A stretch of 64,000 nt of DNA from Aurelia coerulea. Taxonomy: Eukaryota > Cnidaria > Scyphozoa > Semaeostomeae > Ulmaridae. The stretch lies in NCBI GenBank assembly GCA_039566865.1, contig CM076943.1, positions 19,750,501 through 19,814,500 of the forward strand. Direction: 5' to 3'. The notes under the pieces were generated by a model that worked only from the letters and a program-made list of their open reading frames with translations, did no database searches and was not told the origin of the DNA. A program made the translations under genes and the position numbers. Shown here piece after piece: positions 55,357-64,000 of this stretch. Every line of letters starts with the position of its first letter. Position 1 is the stretch's first letter.

Positions 55357-56707
55357 GCGAGTGAAAACTGGGACGAATTGTAATAAGTCTAGTACTAGCC
55401 AGGGTATCTTTCATTTTATAATGCCTGCTTCATAGCCGGGACACTTGACATGGTTTGTTGTTTTGCTCATTTCGGCCAATTAAATCCTTGGCTTGATTTT
55501 CTAACAAATCTGATTTTGAGTTACTTTGGCACATGCTCGGTGCCTTAATGTTTTGAAACATAGAATAAACCTAAGCTCATATTTTCTTTGTTGTATGTCA
55601 TCATTGTAGAATGCGGCCTCAGGCCCTGAGTAAAGATCTTTCTAAGGTCCTCAGCAAGGATCAAACAAGGATTGTTCGCATGTAAAGTATAAACACCTGG
55701 TGTACGTCATTGACAAAGTAAAGCTCTGCTCGCAATATTTTTGCCAAATGTGATGTATCTGTGAGAACTGTCTCAGTTTTAGCTCATTTTGGAAATAGGG
55801 ATTCACTGGAATATAGCCAGCAGCGGCTTTCGCACTGATATTTCGGCTCTTAAGAAATAAAACCCTAAATTCAATCGCCTTTTTAACCTTGCTATCATCA
55901 CTTTGAGTTTTTAATTTGATCATTTGAATCAAGCGCTTTGTGGTGAAGAAACATATTTCTCTTGCGACAATTACGGCCTCGAATTTTCAATAATTGGCAA
56001 GTTTTTGCTTCATTTTGAATGTACGAAATTGATTTATGTACATTGTCGCAGAATGTAAGGAGCTAAAGATTCTGTAACAATGATGATCACTTTTGTCAGA
56101 CAAAAGCCGAAGTAAAGTGATGCAGAATATAGATTTTGAGACATTTAAAGTAGTGCCGTAATTTTTTTGCAAAGGTTAGCCATGGCACCTGATTCCTGGC
56201 CGGGCCTAAAATAGGTGTTGAGCTGACTCACTTTGTGGATTTGTGAACCAAAACTTTTTTACAATTCTCTAGCAGCCACAGCCAATTGACAAAGAACCAT
56301 ATGCTATATTTCTGCAACGGTGGACCTGTAAAAGATTCTTATTTTAGGCACTGTTTTCTCGCAATCAATGTTTTGAAGCAAAATGCCAAGCAAAATGTTT
56401 TCCCAAAATATGGGACATGTGGTGAGAGGCGCGGCACTCTTTCGTCAATGTCCAAGCCTACGAGATTTATAGAACAAATGGAATTAAGGATTTTCGTATT
56501 TTTCTTGAATACAACAAGGATTTGGTTGCAGATGTAGGTGGGTGATTAGAAGATAAGCGTTTTCAGACATGAGGCTACTCCAAAAATGTGTTTCGAGCCA
56601 CTGGGCTGCTCGAAAATTCTATTTGATATTCTTGTCAAACAATATAATTCTTGTCAATGCAAACAATGTTTGAAATGGTGGCAAAAATGGAGAAATAATT
56701 TTTTGCC

Positions 56708-57466
56708 GTGCTTGGTGTTCCATATCTGGACCGGGCTTTTTTGAGCATCCTCAGGCCGAGGGAGGGGGCTAAATTGGCCCCCCCCCTCAGAACTCCGAAT
56801 TGACAAGGGCTAGAAAGATGAAATTTGGTCATAATATGTAACTTAATGTGAAAAGTCCGAATATCTAATTTATTTTACTCTAATTCTTGTATTTTCGATG
56901 ACGTCATCAATTTTCTTTGTTTTAGGCCAAAAGCAGTACTCTTACAGATTTAACTGTAAAAACTTACTCACGAGAAATGTTATGCTTCTTATAACTTTGA
57001 TTAACAGATAAAATATCCAAGTTTCTGAAAAACATAATTTTTTGAAAAAATTATGAAATTTATAAACTAATATTTATTACCTAAATTCATTAGATATATG
57101 ACGTCACGAATGACGTTAAAAAGAAAAACCAAAAAAATTGTTTATATCCATATTTTCTTATTGATTTATGGTTGCTCTGAAAATTTAATCCATTTATCTC
57201 ACTTCTGTCAAGAATTAACTTAGTTTGGAGTTATAAAGGGTTTGACCGTAAAACAAACAAGATACTAAAACTACTCACTGAAAAAATTGTTATATTTCCA
57301 AAAATACATGACATATCTTGTAGAAATTTTGGTGAGAGATGCGAAAAGGATAGTTAGGAAAAGTCACGAAAAATAATTAGCGTAGAAATTATCATAAAAA
57401 AGATACCCAGACAAAACTGGTAGGGGGGGGGCTATTTTAGCCCCCCCCCGGTCCAGATAGGGTTAA
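56708..57466. mobile_element. Second G/C-hairpin TTAA element, left end eroded
   Basis: The right end, GGGGGGGGGCTATTTTAGCC with CCCCCC, GGTCCAGATAGGGTTAA, is clear. At the left CCATATCTGGACCGGGC and GGGGGCTAAATTGGCCCCC mark the partner end. The interior differs from 49344-49945, but the architecture is the same. Confidence 0.6.
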
Positions 57467-57763
57467 TCCAGTTTTACAATCCCACGCTTTTCAGAATTAT
57501 AAGAAGTAAATGAGGAGTTTCCTAGTGGCGCAAAATAATAATAGTTGTGTCTTATGTAATAATAACGAACTGAGACACGATGCGTGTACTATTCTGTACT
57601 ATTTAAATTCCTTTTTAGAGGAACAAGGATTTGTCAAGCTTAAACAAAGAGTTTTCTTGTCTGTCTTGTCTGTTCACTTCGAAGGTCGTTTTTGCACATT
57701 CTGGGTTCCTGTGAATGCCTTAATCATCTCTCTCTCTCACTGCGCATTCGCCTTGCAACTGTA
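57467..57763. other. No feature recognised
   Basis: A 108-codon plus-strand frame (57510-57836) overlaps the antisense LINE remnant and shows no motif of its own; I take it as a shadow. Confidence 0.4.
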
Positions 57764-58275
57764 TCATTGTTCACCTTGCGCGATACTACAAATCAAATTA
57801 GTCAAGTTTTTCCATCCATTACGATCGTTTGCGTAATTTCTCAGCATGTTAAGGTCTTCTCTTGTTTTAAACTGTTTTATTTGCAATTGTTGATGGACTT
57901 GATGGTATTTTGCTGCTTCTACGATATCGTTGTCAAGCAATTCAGGCAAGGTTATTCTTTTTCTTCCACGGAATTTTTTGCTTTAGGTGGGCATTCAAAG
58001 TAGTAATTCATTGATTGTTGACATGGTGTGTTCATTGGTAATCGTAATATATGACCGAATGTTCTCCATATTGCTTCCTTCATTTCAGCACTCAGTGGTT
58101 TTTCTTTGCTTTTTTTGTATAGTTGTTTGTTGTGTATTCTCTTATCATTCCATACTTGACGAAGTTGTTTTCGGTGGATACAGTCCAGTTCTTTACTTTC
58201 ATTTTTTGTGAGTGCAAGTGTTCCGAAATTGTATGTTAACACTGGTTTTACGATTGATTTGTAAATCTTTAGTTT
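57764..58275 (-). pseudogene. LINE C-terminal remnant, RTE-like, frameshifted
   Basis: The minus-strand reading is LKIYKSIVKPVLTYNFGTLA, LTKNESKELDCIHRKQLRQV, LYKKSKEKPLSAEMKEAIWR, TFGHILRLPMNTPCQQSMNY. After a break near 57950 it continues as PELLDNDIVEAAKYHQVHQQ and LRNYANDRNGWKNLTNLICS. The LTY-C/FGTLALTK, LDxxxRKQLR, LFGHxLR and NDRxxWxxL order is typical of the region after the reverse transcriptase domain in several LINE clades. The frame is broken and 5' truncated next to a TAGTTT-rich run. Confidence 0.75.
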
Positions 58276-58949
58276 TGTTTAGTTTTGCCTTAGTTTAGTT
58301 TAGTTTTTGAAGTTTTTGTAGTTTAGTTTTGCCTTAATCATGCTTACTAATATTGCTTTTCTTTCTAGGCATGCCGTCCTGTGTCAAATACTTCGTTGAC
58401 TTTGTACTGAGAAGCATGAAATATGATCGATAGTTAGAATTCAACTCATCAAAAGAGAAAGGTGTGTAAAACATTCAATTCATTTAGAAGCCGTTTAAAT
58501 TTAAGTAAAAGCACTCGCTTCGCTCGCACTTCAACATTCTTAGCTTTTGCAGGAAGTTCACACAGCCACCAAATAATCCATTACAACAAACAATTGTTTC
58601 CAGTTTAAGAAGAAAAGGTTCTGCGATCCCATAAAGGATGTGACGCTCTTTCCTTTCTAATTCTTCTTCACGATGCCAACTAACTTTTCATCAAAATTTC
58701 CTCAAAATTAGTGTCTTTCTGGTACAGATACGTCTGGTCTGGCAGTCCCATTCCAGCCTTATATTCTCTCTATGTCCTTCCGCAAACTTATCGCTTATCT
58801 GCTTGAGGCAGCTTTAGTAAACACTCTCTCTTCATTTCGCCTTTATCGGGCTTCCTATTACAGAGTTGTTCTTTTCGTTCAGGATGCTTCTCTCGTTGTA
58901 GAGAAACTCCAAGTCCTTGAAATTAGGTCTTTGTATGGGACCTTATCTT

Positions 58950-59190
58950 ATAAAGTGAAAAAGTATCAATGTCTGTTTTTCGCAACCACTGTCACTTGAT
59001 AAAGTACATTCAATTATATTGATAGTTATCTAGCCATTCACCAATACCAATATGACGCTAGACTTTCCAAACTAACACAGAAGTGTAAAGAACAGTTTAT
59101 CTTTGGATCTAGACTTAATATGAAGGTTGTGCACTTCATCCTAAAATAGTTGGTTTTCAATTGAATTGAGTTGTGTGATACACTTTCAAT
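58950..59190. repeat. Dispersed repeat, second copy
   Basis: Reverse-complement match to 53225-53450, including TAGCCATTCACCAATA and CTATTTTAGG-type words. A CATGGGTA palindrome (59215-59606) follows within 25 bp. Confidence 0.75.
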
Positions 59191-59214
59191 TGCTTGTAAT
59201 TCTTTCTGCCTGAG

Positions 59215-59606
59215 CATGGGTACTGGGAAACGTGGAATTTGTTCTGGGATTATATATCGTTGCAAAGAATCAGAACTGTCAGGCCTACTTTTGTGTACTT
59301 TTTCTGTCTCCATATTCTCCGTTGTGCTGTTCACTTTGCATTTTCAGTCCACTGGCAATCACATCAGGCGACTCAAGATTAGGCCAGCGAGTTTGAATGT
59401 TGTTACAGCAACATACAACAACACTCAAATTCGCTGGCCTAATTTTGAGTCGTCTGATGTGATTACCAGTGGACTGAGAATGCAAAGTGAACAGCACAAC
59501 GGAGAATATGGAGACAGAAAAAGTACACAAAGGTAGGCCTGACAGTTCTGATTCTTTGCAACGATATATAATCCCAGAACAAATTCCACGTTTCCCAGTA
59601 CCCATG
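59215..59606. mobile_element. 392-bp near-perfect palindrome with 7-bp target duplication
   Basis: GCCTGAG is duplicated at 59208-59214 and 59607-59613. The termini are CATGGGTACTGGGAAACG and its inverse. Arms of about 185-190 bp pair with few mismatches around a short centre near 59405. Because the arms are copies, both strands show a long frame with nearly the same peptide (GICSGIIYRCKESELSGL); this follows from symmetry and is not evidence for a gene. Confidence 0.9.
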
Positions 59607-59859
59607 GCCTGAGACTCCTTTCGTACTCTTTATTTTTCAACTGAATGAATGGAGATTAAGGGATGTTGTCTAAACATAGCATAAAAGAATGACACGTGCC
59701 ACTTTCATTCATATTGTTTTCATCAATCGAGAACATCAAATACAATGGGCTAGTTTAGACTGACCCAGTCCCCCTAGCTAAGTTGGTTTCAACTCCGCTG
59801 ATTTACTTTCAGCGTGCTACTTCAACACTTCCACATTAGGTCTGAAAACAAATACAAAT

Positions 59860-60884
59860 CACATGTGAAAATTCAATTTTTCGATCATCAAGATCTCCTG
59901 AAATCATAATGATGTCACAAATCTCCGCCTGTATCAAATGATCCCTTGAACAATCTTCAAATCGTTTTCTGAAGATGCTGAAGGTACTGCTAAAATGGAA
60001 CTTATGGGGTGAAATTTATAATTTTAAAGCAAGGCTAGCACGTGTGAAAATTCAATTTTTCGATCATCAAGATCTCCTGAAATCATAATGATGTCACAAA
60101 TCTCCGGCTGTATGAAATGATCTCTTGAAAAATCTTCAAATCGTTTTCTGAAGATGCTGAAGGTACTGCTAAAATGGAACTTAATGGGTGAAATTTATAA
60201 TTTTAAAGCAAGGCTAGCACATGTGAAAATTCAATTTTTCGATCATCAAGATCTCCTGAAATCATAATGATGTCACAAATCTCCGGCTGTATGAAATGAT
60301 CTCTTGAACAATCTTCAAACCTTTTTCTGAAGATGCTGAAGGTACTGCTAAAATGGAACTTAATGGGTGAAATTTATAATTTTAAAGCAAGGCTAGCACA
60401 TGTGAAAATTCAATTTTTCGATCATCAAGATCTCCTGAAGTCATAATGATGTCACAAATCTCCGGCTGTATGAAATGATCTCTTGAAAAATCTTCAAATC
60501 GTTTTCTGAAGATGCTGAAGGTACTGCTAAAATGGAACTTAATGGGTGAAATTTATAATTTTAAAGCAAGGCTAGCACATGTGAAAATTCAATTTTTCGA
60601 TCATCAAGATCTCCTGAAGTCATAATGATGTCACAAATCTCCGGCTGTATGAAATGATCTCTTGAAAAATCTTCAAATCGTTTTCTGAAGATGCTGAAGG
60701 TACTGCTAAAATGGAACTTAATGGGTGAAATTTATAATTTTAAAGCAAGGCTAGCACATGTGAAAATTCAATTTTTCGATCATCAAGATCTCCTGAAATC
60801 ATAATGATGTCACAAATCTCCGGCTGTATCAAACGATCCCTTGAACAATTTTCAAATCGTTTTCTAAAGATGCTGAAGGTACTT
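59860..60884. repeat. 179-bp satellite, five full units and a partial
   Basis: CACATGTGAAAATTCAATTT starts units at 59860, 60039, 60218, 60397, 60576 and 60755, so the period is exactly 179 bp between all of them. Each unit contains GATCATCAAGATCTCCTGAA, CATAATGATGTCAC and GATGCTGAAGGTACT. Inner units are nearly identical; the outer two are more diverged. Confidence 0.97.
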
Positions 60885-61300
60885 TTGCAGATTTCGAGAC
60901 AATTTGATATCGAAGTAATGCGATATTTAAGAAGCAAAGCAGGAAATAGAGGGATCAGTTCTCTCGTTATTCTCCAACAGCAGCATTGATAGCGTACAGG
61001 ACTTTTGAATGAACAGAAATCTACTCACTGTAGTTTCAATGAAAATGCAGACTTCTCTTCTGTGGGTTATTTTGACAAATCTCCAAATTTTAAAATGTTT
61101 CCGATCTCCAAAGATATCGATGTGCCGTTGGACGGCATCTGAAAACAACAACTCAAATTGACGTCAATGCTTTCGCTAGCAAGAAAATCTTTGTTTTTTA
61201 GGATTGTACAAAGCAAAAACATTATCGTGTGAATCACTCATAGTGGATTCTATAGAACTCCTCAAGTCAAGAAGATTATTATCCTTTTTCGCAGTGCCTA
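60885..61300. other. No feature recognised
   Basis: Sequence following the satellite shows no supported gene or repeat. Short frames here are extensions of frames that begin in the satellite. Confidence 0.4.
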
Positions 61301-61459
61301 CAGTAAGAACCCGCAAAATAGAAACAATTTTTTTTCAAAAACAGCCTGTTTAGACTCCCATTGAAACTTACTGAGGCTTCCTTTCTGAGGTTACCATTGC
61401 TCAACAAAATCAGCCTCAGGTTTATTAAAAAGTTGTTTCTATTTGGCGTGCTCAAACTG
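61301..61459. mobile_element. Short TA-flanked relative of the CAGTAAAAACCC MITE
   Basis: CAGTAAGAACCCGCAAAATA at the left and GTTTCTATTTGGCG then CAAACTG at the right are loosely inverted and flanked by TA. It shares the CAGTAARAACCCGCA start with the 404-bp family but only 159 bp remain, and the interior differs. Confidence 0.55.
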
Positions 61460-61515
61460 TAATGATTCAGTAACGCGTAGCAACTTTCAAACCTTGAGTA
61501 TACCTTTTAGCCATT

Positions 61516-61761
61516 CTACAAAAGAATTATAACCATCCAAATCAATACCATCCAAATCAATGCGCAATGCTGAGACTTATGTAATGACTCTACAAAAGAA
61601 TCTGAATTGAGTAATATTTTGTTCACTTCATACGAAAGGTTTGATTGTGGCCTTAGAACTTCTTTTACCGTCGAAAATGCACGAGGATAGGATAGCGAGC
61701 TGGCCAGACTCTTCTCTAGAATGGCTCTGAGGTCTGTTGCTTTAATTAATGCGCTTGTCAA
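61516..61761 (-). other. 81-codon ORF of unknown nature
   Basis: The frame includes MTSALIKATDLRAILEKSLA and LSYPRAFSTVKEVLRP. Its C-terminal end is made of a duplicated CATCCAAATCAAT word giving ALIWMVLIWMV. There is no splice context, homologue or promoter sign. It may be a chance frame or a repeat remnant. Confidence 0.15.
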
Positions 61762-62022
61762 CTATCTAATTAATGGCATACTATGAGAAGGCTACAGTTA
61801 CCAAATTTAGATTCTGTCCATGAAAAGAGGCTTTGCGTAATATATAAAAATCGAATTCTAATATAAAATTATATGTAACAAAGTCGCGGACTAGTTTGCT
61901 AACGGAGCCATATATCTGATGACTAATGACTTCTGTGTGAAAATATAGATTGATGACTAGACTTAGACTTAACCTTTGAAATAATAACTGGATTGACTTA
62001 CTAACACTATATATTAGGACCT

Positions 62023-62525
62023 GGACCTGTTAATATGAGGTGGGCCAGCTTACCTGAGTGGGCTAGCTCTGTGAGGTCTCACCTGGCTTGTAATTTCTAA
62101 TGGAAAATGTGAAAGGCTGGCCAGCCCTGTTGAGTGGGATCTGACTCAAATTGTAGTCCCATGCTCCTGCAAATTGTGCACTCTTGTATATACAAGATCT
62201 TGGATAGATCACAAAGAAATAGTGTATTTTATCTTAGTGTATCTGTTCTCTTGGTAGGTATTATTAGCTGATTGTATTTATTTACAATCATCCAACGTTA
62301 GAGAAAGTATCAGTGAAAGAAAATGAGTCGAGAGAAAGTGAGATCTCACTCAAATGGGATAGAAATTTCTCATATCAACACGATTCATTGAACCAGCCCG
62401 GCGAGGTAGGATGAACTGGTCAGCCATTTAATTTGAATGAATTATCTCGCCCACTGTACTTGGCTGGAATTCACCATATGAACCCTGGGTGAGAATCATC
62501 CCATCCCACATCTGGTGTGTTATAT
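62023..62525. mobile_element. Diverged relative of the 47088 MITE
   Basis: GGACCTGTTAATATGAGGTG and GGCCAGC words at the left, and GGAATTCACCATATGAAC with GTGAGATCTCACTC inside, resemble the 47088-47430 element. Termini have drifted and the right edge is uncertain. Confidence 0.5.
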
Positions 62526-62658
62526 GAATGCTACTGCAAATGCTGCTATGTGATTAGTAATACACAAATTTGTCTTGGCCTTTCCACCTACGAGCAGTTA
62601 GATTATATAAAAATATTGCCTTCGGTTTGTGATTTACTTTAGAAATATAACCTTGTAT

Positions 62659-62894
62659 CATGGGCAATAATGCACCGTTGGTGTGGGACGTATCGCTGCG
62701 TAGGAGCTCCAACCGATTCAACTATATTTGAATAATGGCAGCACTCGGTTCCTTGCTGTGACGAGAGAAGAACGAAGGAAGAGCATTGTTATCAAGCTTT
62801 ATTCGAAATCCCATGGAAGAGAACTATGTGAAAAACCACTGAATAGAACTATGATTTTGAACTAGGCCACATCAACGGTGCATTATTGCCCATG
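62659..62894. mobile_element. CATGGGCA element with 7-bp target duplication
   Basis: CATGGGCAATAATGCACCGT and its inverse are the termini, 236 bp apart. CTTGTAT before and CTTATAT after form a 7-bp duplication with one mismatch. It inserted just upstream of, or into, a LINE tail. Confidence 0.75.
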
Positions 62895-63020
62895 CTTATA
62901 TGAGATGGGTAGTCATTGTCCTTCGCTCCCCTTGGCATCGTCCCTGTAGTGATGTACAGTATTAGGTAGGTATAGTAGAATGTAAGATTTATTGTAATAG
63001 TTTATATGTATCAAAAAAAA
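62895..63020 (+). mobile_element. LINE 3' tail fragment, TGRFD family
   Basis: ATGGGTAGTCATTGTCCTTC, GCTCCCCTTGGCATCGTCCC and TGTAATAGTTTATA with an A-run match the other tails of the family. The upstream part is interrupted by the CATGGGCA element. Confidence 0.65.
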
Positions 63021-63940
63021 GAAGATATTTCTGAATAAATAGAATATCTATGATCTCTTGCAATGATATTAAATTGTCTGTTAACATAATCATTGCAAAG
63101 GAAATTTCAATATCAGTAACAGTATTGTAACATAGAAAAGGCTACTAGGAAGTGCGGTACAGTGCCACACATAAAAGGAAGGGAAGGTCATAAATCGGAA
63201 ATTCTGGGTCATGAAAGGTTGACCTTGGATACCAAGCTGATTTTGGTCAAACTTATTGAAACCAATACCAAATCAAATTATCCGATCCGGACCTCCATGC
63301 TACCAGACCTAAACAAACTAATTCCAGATCTCCTTAGATAGTATAGAATTTCTCTAGCACCTATTTTCATAGTTGAATCATCATTACAAGAAAACGTTAC
63401 TCTTTTCATGTGGCTTGCACTTTTTAATCCTCTCTTGTGATTTATGAAATCGTTACTGGAAAAGATTTACAAAGTGACCCGGTCAGACATCGGCTAAGTT
63501 AGATAATGTTATAGTTCGGATGTTGTGGATTTCTCTAAGGTTGTCGGTGTGTTTTTGAACAGAATGAGTCTCATTTTCATTTCAGTGAAAATTGGCTGCA
63601 GATTATATTTGAATCAGAAAAAGAATACGCGAAAAATGTGTCTAGTACGACTATGATGAGAATAACAAGAAATAGTGTCATGGTTATATCTATTACTAGG
63701 AAAAGGTTGTTGATAATAGTCAGTAAAGTTTTGAAATCCTTTTATTAAACATGTTGTTAAGACCACCTCGATAAAGCTTCCAGTCGTTTTTGTATGAAAC
63801 CGGGTTGCACTTTATCATCTCTAGAATAGCCCAAAAGGGATGATAATGAAATAATGAAAAAGGATACGAAACATGCAATGCACACCCCGAAGATCAAGTA
63901 ATCTTGTATCAAGTAATTCCAACTCCCCATGCAACAATAT
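63021..63940. other. No feature recognised
   Basis: AT-rich sequence without a supported exon, LINE or inverted repeat. Confidence 0.4.
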
Positions 63941-63985
63941 CAACAAACAAGGTATCTATCTTCAAGTTAGCTATCGAGGATTATA
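63941..63985. mobile_element. Terminal fragment of the AATGTATACGGA MITE subfamily
   Basis: AACAAGGTATCTATCTTCAA and TTAGCTATCGAGGA match the segment at about 39742-39780 of the 39275-39865 element. Only this piece is visible before the window ends. Confidence 0.6.
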
Positions 63986-64000
63986 TCAGAAATTATTTTG

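Noticed and set aside
57510..58211. Plus-strand frames at 57510-57836, 57692-58003 and 57987-58211
   Set aside because: Two lie opposite the LINE C-terminal remnant and the third overlaps it. They show no motif of their own, whereas the minus strand reads a recognisable LINE sequence.
58369..58420. Possible exon after TTTCTTTCTAG encoding ACRPVSNTSLTLY and a stop
   Set aside because: The acceptor is good, but there is no partner exon with a matching phase within reach, and the sequence adjoins a degraded LINE and a TAGTTT run.
59171..59605. Two long overlapping frames on opposite strands with the same peptide
   Set aside because: They are the two arms of a palindrome read from either side. 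Identity follows from symmetry and there is no start context, splice site or homologue.

Overview
This window is AT-rich animal genomic DNA with spliced genes of very short exons in a sea of transposon debris. Split genes, LINE remnants, long-TIR MITEs, a tRNA-derived repeat and a 179-bp satellite rule out a prokaryote. The repeat mix suggests a cnidarian, probably an anthozoan, but that is inference: no ribosomal or mitochondrial marker is present.

Two host genes can be read from in-phase exons with good splice sites. A minus-strand gene starts at 6954; its first three exons (about 60 residues) resemble an OCIA-domain protein, and its 3' end is not resolved. Starting about 300 bp away on the plus strand, a second gene runs from 7263 to 28503. 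Nine exons, all phase-compatible, give a 194-residue charged protein with a coiled-coil-like C-terminal half that I do not recognise. A CRE/ETS promoter-like block with a possible first exon lies at 541-804, and two small exon candidates lie at 33678-33710 and 38393-38452. No confident host gene is seen from 38.5 kb to the end.

Layout: 0-7 kb, promoter-like block, GC-tract repeats and the OCIA-like gene; 7-28.5 kb, the long gene with repeat-filled introns; 23-31 kb, four copies of one foldback family making 9-bp target duplications, one holding two other elements with intact target duplications and empty sites elsewhere in the window; 30-46 kb, TA-flanked MITEs, LINE 3' ends and a head-to-head pair of tRNA-like sequences; 47-58 kb, TTAA-flanked elements with G/C-tract hairpins, a 9-bp-TSD foldback and more LINE remnants; 59-61 kb, a 392-bp near-palindrome and the satellite; 61-64 kb, small repeats.

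LINE remnants fall into at least four kinds by their C-terminal peptides and tails. One, ending in TGRFD, has two coding 3' ends and four further tails here. No intact transposase or reverse transcriptase was found, so all mobile elements seen are non-autonomous or dead. Repeat boundaries were set by eye; those with target duplications and empty sites are firm, the others approximate.
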